From contig JAKGSH010000010.1 of NCBI GenBank assembly GCA_021568835.1, positions 3,534,001 through 3,598,000 of the forward strand: DNA of 64,000 nt, in the 5' to 3' direction. The translations under genes and the position numbers were made by a program. Source of the stretch: Streptomyces sp. Tue 6430 (lineage in GTDB: Bacteria > Actinomycetota > Actinomycetes > Streptomycetales > Streptomycetaceae). The notes beneath the pieces are model-generated. The model saw only the letters and a list, made by a program, of their open reading frames with translations. It made no database searches and was not told where the DNA came from. Below, piece by piece: positions 54,126 to 63,322 of this stretch (positions are counted from its first letter, which is position 1; each line of letters begins with the position of its first letter).

Positions 54126-55207
54126 CGGGCTCCTTCTGCGCCGTGCGGGGGATACGGGGTGTGCGAGGCATGCGGGGGGCGCGTGTCCTGACGGGCGGGC
54201 GCATCGGGCGTTTCGTGCGCCCCTGCTGTCCCGCCCGCGCCGGGTGCCCGCGTCACGGGTGCGTGCGTGGCGTGCGCGGCCGTGGCGGAAGACGTCCGGG
54301 CCGGTGCGACCGCGTCCGGTGCGACCGCGTCCGGCGCGTGACGGTCCTCGCGTGCTCCTTCCACGGCGCGCGCGACGCGCACCGCGTCCGCCGTCGCGCG
54401 CACCTCGTGCACGCGCACCGCCCACGCGCCGGCCTGCGCCGCGAGCGCGGAGACGGCGGCCGTGGCGGCGTCCCGCTCGCGCGCGGGCGGGGGCGCGCCC
54501 TCCGGCCCCGCCAGCACCCGGCCGAGGAACCGCTTGCGTGAGGCGGCGACGAGCAGGGGGTGGCCCAGGCCGTGCAGCAGGTCGAGGCGGGCGAGCAGGG
54601 AGAGGTCGTGGCCGGCCTCCTTGGAGAAGCCGAGTCCCGGGTCGACGACCACCCGGTCGGGGGCGATGCCGCCCGCCAGGACGGCGTCCACGCGCTCGCG
54701 CAGTTCCTCGACGACTTCGCGCACGACGTCGTCGTAGACGCCCTTGACGTTGCCGCCCTCGAGGAAGCCGCGCCAGTGCATGACGACGAAGGGGGCGCCG
54801 GCGTCGGCGACGACCGGGATCATCTCGGGGTCGGCGAGGCCGCCGCTGACGTCGTTGACGAGGGCGGCGCCCGCGGCGAGGGCCCGGGCGGCGACGGAGG
54901 CGCGCATGGTGTCGACGGAGACGACGACGCCTTCGGAGGCGAGGCCGCGGACGACGGGGACGACACGCCGGAGTTCCTCGGCCTCGTCGACGCGGGTGGC
55001 GCCCGGACGAGTGGACTCGCCGCCCACGTCGACCAGGTCGGCCCCCTCGGCGACCAGCGCGAGCCCGTGTTTGACGGCGGCCGTCGTGTCGAACCAGCGG
55101 CCGCCGTCCGAGAAGGAGTCGGGGGTCACGTTGACGACCCCCATGACCGCGCAGCGGTCCCAGTCCGGAAGGCCGGCGACGCGCCCTCGTCCGCTCTGCT
55201 TGCTCAT
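54122..55207 (-). CDS. folP: Dihydropteroate synthase with a C-terminal extension
   Basis: A 361-residue DHPS. Core motifs are MGVVNVTPDSFSDGG, the PABA/pterin loop region VGGESTRPGATRV, and the pterin-binding DPGLGFSKEAGHD. The domain ends near residue 280; the remaining 80 residues are an Ala/Pro/His-rich tail with repeated PDAVAP and HATHAP units. The ATG at 55207 fits the family start. First gene of the minus-strand folate operon. Confidence 0.92.
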   Translation of the reverse strand: MSKQSGRGRVAGLPDWDRCAVMGVVNVTPDSFSDGGRWFDTTAAVKHGLALVAEGADLVDVGGESTRPGATRVDEAEELRRVVPVVRGLASEGVVVSVDTMRASVAARALAAGAALVNDVSGGLADPEMIPVVADAGAPFVVMHWRGFLEGGNVKGVYDDVVREVVEELRERVDAVLAGGIAPDRVVVDPGLGFSKEAGHDLSLLARLDLLHGLGHPLLVAASRKRFLGRVLAGPEGAPPPARERDAATAAVSALAAQAGAWAVRVHEVRATADAVRVARAVEGAREDRHAPDAVAPDAVAPARTSSATAAHATHAPVTRAPGAGGTAGAHETPDAPARQDTRPPHASHTPYPPHGAEGAR

Positions 55208-55383
55208 ACGTTCAGCGTAGGCCCAGTGGGGGACCGGCCTGCTGGGTGGCCCGGGCGGCGGCTCTTCCACCGAGGGGCCGGGGCCGCCGTCAGGGCCGGT
55301 CTCCGCGGGGCTCCGGCCCCCTCCGCTCCGGTCCGTTCCCCGCCGCCGGAGGTCCGGCTACACGGCCCGTACGTCCGGTCCGG

Positions 55384-57210
55384 CTACGCGGCCCGTACGT
55401 CCCTGTCGGCCACCGCGCGCTCGGCCACCCTGTGGGCACACGCGCGTGCCGCGGACGTACGGCCGCGCAGGAAGCGCGGCAGGGGCAGGGCGAGGTTGAC
55501 GAAGCCCTCCGCCTGCATGGCGGCGAAGCCGATGCGGGGCAGGTCGGCGGAGGCGCGGTAGACGACGAACCGGGGTTCCCAGCGGGGCTGGAACTTGGCG
55601 TTGAACTTGTACAGGGACTCGATCTGGAACCAGCGGGAGAGGAAGACCAGCAGTCCGCGCCAGGCGCGCAGCACCGGGCCGGCGCCGATCTTCTCGCCGC
55701 GGGCCAGCGCCGAGCGGAACATCGCGAAATTGAGCGACACGCGCGCGATGTCGAACTTGGGGGCGGCCTGGAGGGCGGCGACGATCAGGAGTTCGTTCAT
55801 GCCCGGGTCGGCCGAGCGGTCGCGCCGCATCAGGTCCAGGGAGGCGCCGTCCGGGCCCCAGGGGACGAAGTGCAGGATCGCCTTGAGGTCGCCGTAGGGA
55901 CCCGGTTCGAGGTCGGCCTTGTGGGCGGTGGCGATCAGGCAGTCCCCGTCGGTGGGATCGCCGATGCGGCCGAGTGCCATGGAGAAGCCGCGCTCGGTGT
56001 CGGTGCCGCGCCAGTCCTCGGCGGCGCGCCGGATCCGCTCCAGTTCGCCTTCGCCGAGGTCACGGACACGTCGGACCCGGGTCTCGTAACCGGCGCGTTC
56101 GATGCGCTTGACCATCTGGCGCACGTTGCGCATCGCGCGGCCGGCCAGCGAGAAATCCGCGACGTCCACCACCGCCTCGTCGCCCAGTTCCAGGGCGTCC
56201 AGTCCGGTCTCGCGGGTCCACACCTCGCCGCCGGTCTCCGAGCAGCCCATGACGGCGGGCGTCCAGGAGTGGGCCCTGGCCTCGTCCATGAAGCGCTCGA
56301 TGGCGCCAGGCCAGGCCTCGACGTCGCCGATGGGGTCGCCGCTGGCGAGCATCACGCCGGAGACGACGCGGTAGGTCACGGCCGCCTTGCCGCTGGGCGA
56401 GAAGACGACGGCCTTGTCGCGGCGCAGCGCGAAGTGGCCGAGCGAGTCCCGGCGGCCGTGCCTGGCCAGCAGGGCGCGCAGCCGGACCTCGTCCTCCTCG
56501 GTGAGGCGCGCGGCCGGATGCTCCGGGCGGAAGGCGAGGTAGACGGTGGTGATGGCGGTGAGCAGGCCGAGGGCCCCGAGGGAGAAGGCGACGGTCCAGG
56601 AGGTGTTGCCCTGGTAGTCGACCGGGCCCTCGAAGCCGAAGAGGCCGTACAGGACGTGGGTGATGCGGTCGGCGAGGCTCGGGTCGCCGACCATGCGCCG
56701 CGGGTGGGCGCTGACGATGACGAGGCCCAGGCCGAGGGAACCGGCGCCCATGAGGACGAAGTTGGCCAGCGCGCGCCAGCGGCTGCGCGGGTCGGGCAGG
56801 GCCGCGAACTGGTTCCGGTGGCGCAGCAGCGGCACCAGGAGGGCGACGGAGATCAGCACGCCGACGAGCGAGTGCCGGTAGGTGAACTGGGCGACGGCGC
56901 CCGCGGGGAGGAGGGCGACCGCCGCGCGCCACGCCCGCCGCTTGCTGCGCTTGAGGCCGTGCGCGAGGAGCAGCAGCAGGACGCCGGCGCTCAGCGACAG
57001 CGCCGCGGCGAACGGACCGAACGCGCCGGGCAGCACCTCGGCCATGGTGTGCATGCGGCTGTGGCGGAACCGCGGGAAGACCCCGGCGGCGACGTCCAGC
57101 AGGCCCACCAGGGCGCAGGCCCGTCCGATGAGGACGGGCACGGCCTCGGGGCGAGGCCCCCTGATCAGTTGCCGCACCCGGCTTGATCGATTCGGAACCC
57201 CGATCGACAT
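55384..57210 (-). CDS. Phosphatidylglycerol lysyltransferase-like (MprF C-terminal) membrane protein
   Basis: A 608-residue protein: about seven membrane helices (residues 20-260), then the DUF2156/GNAT-like catalytic domain found in MprF, with SLGHFALRRDKAVVFSPSG and GMNELLIVAALQA. MprF-type enzymes aminoacylate membrane phospholipids and lower negative charge. The ATG at 57210 is favoured by AGGGAAG upstream; ATG 57234 is possible. Divergent from an esterase gene. The aminoacyl donor is unknown. Confidence 0.85.
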   Translation of the reverse strand: MSIGVPNRSSRVRQLIRGPRPEAVPVLIGRACALVGLLDVAAGVFPRFRHSRMHTMAEVLPGAFGPFAAALSLSAGVLLLLLAHGLKRSKRRAWRAAVALLPAGAVAQFTYRHSLVGVLISVALLVPLLRHRNQFAALPDPRSRWRALANFVLMGAGSLGLGLVIVSAHPRRMVGDPSLADRITHVLYGLFGFEGPVDYQGNTSWTVAFSLGALGLLTAITTVYLAFRPEHPAARLTEEDEVRLRALLARHGRRDSLGHFALRRDKAVVFSPSGKAAVTYRVVSGVMLASGDPIGDVEAWPGAIERFMDEARAHSWTPAVMGCSETGGEVWTRETGLDALELGDEAVVDVADFSLAGRAMRNVRQMVKRIERAGYETRVRRVRDLGEGELERIRRAAEDWRGTDTERGFSMALGRIGDPTDGDCLIATAHKADLEPGPYGDLKAILHFVPWGPDGASLDLMRRDRSADPGMNELLIVAALQAAPKFDIARVSLNFAMFRSALARGEKIGAGPVLRAWRGLLVFLSRWFQIESLYKFNAKFQPRWEPRFVVYRASADLPRIGFAAMQAEGFVNLALPLPRFLRGRTSAARACAHRVAERAVADRDVRAA

Positions 57211-57439
57211 TTCCCCATCTTCCCTGACAGACATCGCATCCCGTAGTTCCGCGAGAGACCTTGAAATCCGGTGCCGATCGGGCATCCGGCGACATTGCGC
57301 CCTCTAGGACGGTGTCTCGGGGGGAGAGGTTCACTCATCTCTTCAAAGCCGCCGGAAAGGCCAGGGAAAGTCCGGGACAAGCCCTCGCGGGGAGCGGGGG
57401 TCACGGGAACCCGGACGGAGAGCGCAGGCAGGAACACCG

Positions 57440-58594
57440 ATGGGTCTCACGAGTACGACCGTGCTGCTGCTGGCGGTCCTGTCCGCCGTACTGCTGTTCG
57501 TCGGCACCGTGTGGAAGTGGCCGCGTCTGGCCGGACCGGGCCGGCGGGCCGTCGGCGCGCGCGTCGCCCTGCTGCTGGCCACCCAGCTGGCCCTCTTCGC
57601 GTCCGTGGGGCTGGCCGCGAACCGGGCCTTCGGGTTCTACGCCAGCTGGGCGGACCTGTTCGGTCAGGAGACCGAGCAGGGCGTCGTCGTCGACCACGCG
57701 GGCGGTGGGCCGCTGCGGGTGGTCGACACCCGGCGCGTGGAGGGCGGCGGCGGGCGGCCGGAGTTCGGCGGCCAGATCCAGAAGGTCGTCGTCGACGGCC
57801 GTACGACGCGCATCGCCTCGCCCGCCTTCGTGTACCTGCCGCCGGAGTACTTCGACCCGGGTCACCGCGGGCGCACGTTCCCGGCGGCCGTCGTCCTCAC
57901 CGGTTACCCGGGCACGGCGGAGGCGCTCGTGGACAAGCTGGACTACCCGCGCACCGCGCGCGGGCTCGCCGAGGACGGCCGTATGCAGCCGATGATCCTG
58001 GTGATGATGCGGCCGACGGTGGCGCCGCCGCGGGACACGGAGTGCGTGGACGTCCCCGGGGGGCCGCAGACCGAGTCCTTCTTCGCCGAGGACCTGCCCG
58101 CCGCCGTGGCGTCCCACTACCGGGTGAACAGGGGGCCCGGCGGCTGGGGCGTCATAGGGGACTCCACGGGCGGCTACTGCGCGCTGAAACTGGCGATGCA
58201 CCACCCCGAGGTCTACGGGGCGGGCGCGGGCCTGTCGGCGTACTACAAGGCGCCGAGCGACCCGACGACCGGTGACCTCTTCCACGGCGACGCGACGCGG
58301 CGCGACGAGGCCGATCTGCGGTGGTTCCTGAAACACCGGCCCGCTCCCGAGACCTCGCTGCTCGTCACCAGCAGCAAGGTGGGGGAATCCAACTACAAGG
58401 CCACGCTGGAGTTCATCGAACTGGCGAAGGCCACGCACAGGACGAGGATCTCGTCGATCATCCTCGAAAGCGGCGGGCACAACTTCAACACCTGGCGGCG
58501 TGAGATCCCGCCGACCCTTGAGTGGATCAGCGGGCGGCTGGGCGGCGCCGAGCGGCCGGTGACGTCGGCGGACCGCCCGGTCGACCGGAAATGA
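57440..58594 (+). CDS. Membrane-anchored esterase D-family hydrolase
   Basis: A 384-residue protein with a membrane helix at residues 4-25 and another near 40-60, then an alpha/beta hydrolase of the esterase D/mycolyltransferase-like family. The nucleophile Ser lies in GVIGDSTGGYCALK, and the His in SGGHNFNTWRRE. ATG with AGGA upstream. Substrate unknown. Confidence 0.87.
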   Translation: MGLTSTTVLLLAVLSAVLLFVGTVWKWPRLAGPGRRAVGARVALLLATQLALFASVGLAANRAFGFYASWADLFGQETEQGVVVDHAGGGPLRVVDTRRVEGGGGRPEFGGQIQKVVVDGRTTRIASPAFVYLPPEYFDPGHRGRTFPAAVVLTGYPGTAEALVDKLDYPRTARGLAEDGRMQPMILVMMRPTVAPPRDTECVDVPGGPQTESFFAEDLPAAVASHYRVNRGPGGWGVIGDSTGGYCALKLAMHHPEVYGAGAGLSAYYKAPSDPTTGDLFHGDATRRDEADLRWFLKHRPAPETSLLVTSSKVGESNYKATLEFIELAKATHRTRISSIILESGGHNFNTWRREIPPTLEWISGRLGGAERPVTSADRPVDRK

Positions 58595-58716
58595 TCTTGA
58601 TTCCCGGGGAATTCGACGAGCGGCCGGTTTCCTGATGTCCCGTGAAGACTTCGCTATGGCCGTGTTTTTACGGGGCGGGGCGCCAACAATCCCCTACGCG
58701 CGGTAAGTTTCTGGCC

Positions 58717-60171
58717 ATGCCACGTGGACGTCACCGCCATTCCCCACCTTTGCACCGGCTGCTGCCTCCCTCGGCGATCGCAGGGGTGTCCCTCGTCTGC
58801 GCCCTCGGCCCCTGGGTGTTCACGGAGCCGCTGGTGCTCCGAGGTCTGGCCGCTGCCGCGGCGGCGACGGCGGTCGCGAGCGCGTTCGTCATGCGCCGCT
58901 GGGACATCCAGGCCGGCAAGCAGGTGGCCGACCTCACGCGCGCGCGTGCCGGCGACGAGTGGCGCCACGAGGAGCGGGTCGCCGAACTGGAGAGCGACCT
59001 CGAGGAGTCGCGCGAGCTGCGCGTCAAGCTGGAGCAGCGGCTGCGGGCCAAGCGCGCCGAACTGGCGGGCCTGCGCAACGAGCACGCGTCCTTGCTGCGC
59101 CGGTACGCCACCGCGGAGACCGAGCGGGCGAGCGCCCTGGAGGGCCGCCGCCTGCTCGAGATAGAGGGCTCCGTCCCGTCGCTGGCGCTGCCGCCCGCGC
59201 GGGCCGCGCAGGACGACACGGCGGAGGCGCGCGAGGCCGCCGCCGAGACGCCCGGGGCCGCCGAGGACGACGACGCCACGAAGGCCACGAAGGCCACGGA
59301 GACCGAGGCGTCCGAGGCGTCCGGGACCGCGCGCGCGGACGCCGGCTCCGTCGAGGACGAGTCGCAGGCCCCCGCGGTCTTCTCCCCGTCCGGGTCCCAG
59401 CTGTTCCTGCGGGCACAGGCGGCGCTGGACCGCTTCGGCGCCGAGGGAGCGGAGCCGGTGAGGAGCGCGGCGACCGACGACGGGCCCGCCGGGGCCGAAC
59501 CCGTCCGGGCCGCCGCCCCCGCCGAGTCCGGCGGCGACGCGGAGGCCGCGCGGGAGGACGAGGTCGAGGGGAAGCCCGGGGCGGTCGACGAGCACGCGCG
59601 CGCGACCGCCGCCCACTTGACCTCCGAGGCGAACGGCACCTCGGAGGGAACGGAGGCCGCCTCGCGGGAAGCCGTCCCGCAGGAGCCCGCCGCACGGACG
59701 AAGACCGCGGACGCCACGCCCACCGAAGCGACCGGGACGAACGAGGCGACCGGGCCGACCGGGGCCGCCGAGGCCCCGCAAGCGCCGGTGAGGGCCGCCT
59801 CCGCCGACACCGGCGCGCTCGTCCCGCGCCCCGCCGCCCCCGCGCCGCGCCCCTCCGGCCACTTCACGGTCCCGACCGCCGTCGCCGTCGTACCGGCCGC
59901 ACAGCCGGTGCGGCGTCCCGCGGCCGAGGGCGGTTTCGACTTCTTCGGTACGCAGAAGGAGCCGGTGTCCGCCGCGCTGGAGGCCGTGCAGAACGAGGAC
60001 CTCGCCGACGTCGTCGGCCAGGAGGCGCTCGCGCTGCACAAGGCCGAGGCGGAGGCGGAGTTCAAGCCGGCCGACGAGCACGCGCGCGCCGTCGGCCAGG
60101 TCATCGACCTCACCGAGCACGACGAGACCGAGGAGATCGACCTCCAGGGACTGCGCAGCGCCGCCTCCTGA
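58717..60171 (+). CDS. Membrane protein with coiled coil and long disordered region, function unknown
   Basis: A 484-residue protein. Two hydrophobic segments lie near residues 18-62, followed by a coiled coil (about 80-150, with ELESDLEESRELRVKLEQRL). An Ala/Glu/Thr-rich disordered region of some 250 residues contains KATKATE runs. A conserved-looking tail ends VIDLTEHDETEEIDLQGLRS and includes FDFFGTQKEPV. I do not recognise the family; similar proteins occur at this locus in other Streptomyces by my recollection. The ATG at 58717 gives a normal membrane N terminus. Confidence 0.75.
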   Translation: MPRGRHRHSPPLHRLLPPSAIAGVSLVCALGPWVFTEPLVLRGLAAAAAATAVASAFVMRRWDIQAGKQVADLTRARAGDEWRHEERVAELESDLEESRELRVKLEQRLRAKRAELAGLRNEHASLLRRYATAETERASALEGRRLLEIEGSVPSLALPPARAAQDDTAEAREAAAETPGAAEDDDATKATKATETEASEASGTARADAGSVEDESQAPAVFSPSGSQLFLRAQAALDRFGAEGAEPVRSAATDDGPAGAEPVRAAAPAESGGDAEAAREDEVEGKPGAVDEHARATAAHLTSEANGTSEGTEAASREAVPQEPAARTKTADATPTEATGTNEATGPTGAAEAPQAPVRAASADTGALVPRPAAPAPRPSGHFTVPTAVAVVPAAQPVRRPAAEGGFDFFGTQKEPVSAALEAVQNEDLADVVGQEALALHKAEAEAEFKPADEHARAVGQVIDLTEHDETEEIDLQGLRSAAS

Positions 60172-60292
60172 ACGCCCGGCCCGGCCTGACCGGTCACGTC
60201 CCGCCCCGCCCGGTCATGTCCCGCCCCGGCCCGTCACGTCCACCGGCCCGCCACGCCCGTTCGGGCGCGGCGGGCCGCGGCGTGTCCGGCGG

Positions 60293-61627
60293 TCACGCCG
60301 TCCACCGGTCGGACCGCGCGTCGCGGCGCCCGGTCCGGGACCGGTCCGCCTGGCCGCGCAGCAGCTCCGCCGCCTCCTGCGCGTCCCGCAGCCGCGCCGT
60401 CACCGTCTTGTTCGCCCCCGTGTCCACATGGACGTCGGCGAGCCGCCACAGCCGCTTCCAGGGCCCCTGGGACAGCCGCACGCTCTGCACCTTGGCGTGC
60501 GGCACGAGCGCCACACTGCGGCGCAGCAGCCCGTGCCGGGCGACGAACACGGTGTCCGCGACCGTGACGCCGTAGCCCCGCCACCACAGCGGGACGCACC
60601 GGCCGGCCCGGCGCGGCGGCCGGGACAGGGTGCCCGTCGCGGGCACCCGCACGCCGGGCAGCACGCGCGCGACGACGGCCTCGGCCACCGCGCGCGGGGC
60701 GACCGGCACCAGCACGGAGTTGGCCGAACCGGCCACGTCCAGCTCCACCCGCACCCAGCCGCGCCGCCGCCACAGCAGTGGTTCGACGATGCGTACCGTC
60801 TGCACGCGGCCGGGCGGCACCGTCTCGTGCGCGCGGTCGAGGAGGCCGTGGTCGATCCGCAGCCCGTCCGGCGACTCGCCGACCGTCCAGTCGTACTCGC
60901 CGACGAACCGCCCGGCGCTCCTCGCGCCCGCCGCGCCCAGCAGCGGTACACCGGTGGCGAGGACCGTCCACACGCTGTGGGTGGTCAGCCACAGGACCGG
61001 GGGCACGACGAGCGCGGCGACGAGCGCACCCCAGGTGGCGCCCGTCAGCGTCAGCGCGACCGCCAGTTCGCGCGGCGGTACGCGCAGCAGTTCGCGCGCC
61101 GGCGCCTCGCCCACCTCGTGCGCCGTCTCGGGCGCGAAGCCCGCCGCGCGCGCGAGCAGCTCCGCGCGCAGGGCGCGCGCCTCCGACTCGCCGAGGAAGG
61201 CCAGTTCGTCCTTCTTGTCGGCGCCGACGACGTCGAGCCGGAGCTTCGCGACGCCCGCGATCCGCGCGAGCAGCGGCTGGGTGACGTCGACCGCCTGGAG
61301 GCGTTCGAGCCGGATGTGCGCGGTGCGCCGGAACAACAGACCGGTGCGGATGCGCAGTTCGCTGTCCGTCACCGAGAAGTGCGTGAACCACCAGGACAGG
61401 AACCCGTAGAGCGAGGCCGTCGGCACGGCCACCGCGAGCGCGACGAGCAGGGTCGTGGTGGTCAGCCGGGTCAGCTGCTCCTGCGCCTGGTTCGGATCGT
61501 GCGCCGCCCACCCGACGACCACGGCGACGGGCGCCCACGCCCGCCGGAACGGCGTCACGGGGTGCAGCCGCCGCTCGACGACGACCCGCCGCGGCCGTAC
61601 GCCCCCCTCGACGCCCGGCGCCGTCAC
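60293..61627 (-). CDS. PH-domain (bPH2, YdbT-like) membrane protein
   Basis: A 444-residue protein with two hydrophobic pairs and repeated bacterial PH-like domains (bPH2): TDSELRIRTGLLFRRTAHIR, RIDHGLLDRAHETVPPGRVQ and VADTVFVARHGLLRRSVAL. Domain architecture matches YdbT. GTG start overlapping the YdbS-like stop (GTGA). YdbS/YdbT pairs are implicated in resistance to antibacterial peptides in Bacillus; a related envelope role is only suggested. Confidence 0.87.
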   Translation of the reverse strand: MTAPGVEGGVRPRRVVVERRLHPVTPFRRAWAPVAVVVGWAAHDPNQAQEQLTRLTTTTLLVALAVAVPTASLYGFLSWWFTHFSVTDSELRIRTGLLFRRTAHIRLERLQAVDVTQPLLARIAGVAKLRLDVVGADKKDELAFLGESEARALRAELLARAAGFAPETAHEVGEAPARELLRVPPRELAVALTLTGATWGALVAALVVPPVLWLTTHSVWTVLATGVPLLGAAGARSAGRFVGEYDWTVGESPDGLRIDHGLLDRAHETVPPGRVQTVRIVEPLLWRRRGWVRVELDVAGSANSVLVPVAPRAVAEAVVARVLPGVRVPATGTLSRPPRRAGRCVPLWWRGYGVTVADTVFVARHGLLRRSVALVPHAKVQSVRLSQGPWKRLWRLADVHVDTGANKTVTARLRDAQEAAELLRGQADRSRTGRRDARSDRWTA

Positions 61628-62130
61628 AGCCCCGCCGATCTGGCCTCGCCGAGCGCGGTCAGCCGGTCCCGCAGCCGTTCGGCCTCGGCCGGGTCCAGTC
61701 CCGGGATCGTCGCGTCGGTCGCCGCGGCGGCCGTGTGCAACTGCACGCCGGCCAGCCCGAAGTACCGCTCGACGGGACCGGAGGTCACCTCCACGAGCTG
61801 CATCCGCCCGTACGGCACGACCGTCTCCTCGCGCCAGAGCACGCCCCGGCTGATCAGCAGGTCGTCCGCCCGCTCGGCGTACCGCCAGGAGCGCCAGTTG
61901 CGGCCGAGCCCGGCCCAGCCCCAGACGGCCCCCGCCAGGGGCAGCAGCGCGAACGCGGCCCACGCCGGACCGGCGAACAGGCCGAGCAGCACTCCGACGG
62001 CCACGGTGGCCGGCCCCAGCCACACCACCAGCAGCAGCCTCCGCATGCGCAGCAGCCCCGGCGGCAGCCCGGTCCACCGCGGCTCGGCCTCCGTCGTCGT
62101 CCCGGCGTCCGCCGTGCTCCCCGTCTCCAT
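61624..62130 (-). CDS. PH-domain (bPH2, YdbS-like) membrane protein
   Basis: A 168-residue protein with two membrane helices and one bacterial PH-like domain: ADDLLISRGVLWREETVVPY then RMQLVEVTSGPVERYFGLAG. It is paired with the larger YdbT-like protein and translationally coupled. The ATG at 62130 is 31 bp from the divergent nuoD2 start, so the two share a very short promoter gap. Confidence 0.88.
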   Translation of the reverse strand: METGSTADAGTTTEAEPRWTGLPPGLLRMRRLLLVVWLGPATVAVGVLLGLFAGPAWAAFALLPLAGAVWGWAGLGRNWRSWRYAERADDLLISRGVLWREETVVPYGRMQLVEVTSGPVERYFGLAGVQLHTAAAATDATIPGLDPAEAERLRDRLTALGEARSAGL

Positions 62131-62161
62131 GCGGCCAGCGTACGTAGGGGAGACTGGGTCC

Positions 62162-63313
62162 ATGACTCCTACGACGGAGACCACGGTCGGGATCGGCGGT
62201 GCCGCGGAGAGCACCGACATGGTGCTCAACATCGGCCCCCAGCACCCCTCCACGCACGGCGTGCTCAGGCTCAGGCTGGTGCTGGACGGCGAGCGCATCC
62301 AGCAGGCCGAGCCGGTGATCGGCTACATGCACCGCGGCGCGGAGAAGCTGTTCGAGGCCCGCGACTACCGCCAGATCATCATGCTGGCCAACCGCCACGA
62401 CTGGCTGTCGGCGTTCTCGAACGAGCTGGGCGTGGTGCTCGCCGTGGAGCGGATGCTCGGCATGGAGGTGCCCCCGCGCGCGGTGTGGACGCGGACCCTG
62501 CTCGCGGAGCTGAACCGGGTGCTCAACCACCTGATGTTCCTGGGGTCGTACCCGCTGGAGCTGGGCGGGATCACGCCGGTCTTCTACGCCTTCCGCGAGC
62601 GCGAGGTGCTCCAGAACGTCATGGAGGAGGTGTCCGGCGGACGCATGCACTACATGTTCAACCGCGTCGGCGGCCTCAAGGAGGACCTTCCGGCCGGCTG
62701 GGCGTCCCGCGCGCGCGCCGCCGTCGCCGCCGTGCGTTCGCGCATGGACGTCCACGACGACCTCGTGCTCGGCAACGAGATCTTCCGGGGCCGCACGCGC
62801 GGGGTGGGCGTGCTGACGCCGCAGGCCGTGCACGCGTACGGCGTGAGCGGACCGATCGCGCGCGCGTCCGGCGTCGACTTCGACCTGCGCCGCGACGAGC
62901 CCTACCTCGCGTACGGCGACCTCCAGGACACCCTGAAGGTGGTGGGCCGGACCGAGGGCGACTGCCTCGCCCGCTTCGAGTGCCTCCTGGAGCAGACGCA
63001 CAACGCGCTCGACCTGGCGGACGCCTGCCTGGACCGCCTCGGGGACCTGCCGCCCGGACCGATCAACCAGCGGCTCCCGAAGGTCCTCAAGGCGCCCGAG
63101 GGGCACACGTACGCGTGGACCGAGAACCCCCTCGGCATCAACGGCTACTACCTCGTCAGCAAGGGCGAGAAGACGCCGTACCGGCTGAAGCTGCGGTCGG
63201 CCTCCTACAACAACATCCAGGCGCTCGCCGAGCTGCTGCCGGGCACGCTGGTCGCGGACATGGTGGCGATCCTGGGGTCGCTGTTCTTCGTCGTCGGGGA
63301 CATCGACAAGTAG
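62162..63313 (+). CDS. nuoD2: NADH-quinone oxidoreductase subunit D paralogue (orphan)
   Basis: A 383-residue NuoD-family protein: VLNIGPQHPSTHGVLRLRLV, PVIGYMHRGAEKLFE and HDWLSAFSNELGVVLAVERM. Typical NuoD is about 430 residues, so this is the shorter Streptomyces second copy. No other nuo gene is in the window, so it is not part of a full complex I operon here. The neighbouring convergent gene is MidA-like, related to a complex I assembly factor. Confidence 0.9.
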   Translation: MTPTTETTVGIGGAAESTDMVLNIGPQHPSTHGVLRLRLVLDGERIQQAEPVIGYMHRGAEKLFEARDYRQIIMLANRHDWLSAFSNELGVVLAVERMLGMEVPPRAVWTRTLLAELNRVLNHLMFLGSYPLELGGITPVFYAFREREVLQNVMEEVSGGRMHYMFNRVGGLKEDLPAGWASRARAAVAAVRSRMDVHDDLVLGNEIFRGRTRGVGVLTPQAVHAYGVSGPIARASGVDFDLRRDEPYLAYGDLQDTLKVVGRTEGDCLARFECLLEQTHNALDLADACLDRLGDLPPGPINQRLPKVLKAPEGHTYAWTENPLGINGYYLVSKGEKTPYRLKLRSASYNNIQALAELLPGTLVADMVAILGSLFFVVGDIDK

Positions 63314-63322
63314 GCGCGCGGC

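Noticed and set aside
60428..63313. A 961-codon plus-strand open frame
   Set aside because: Only the last 383 codons are a real gene (nuoD2). The first part is antisense to the two PH-domain genes.
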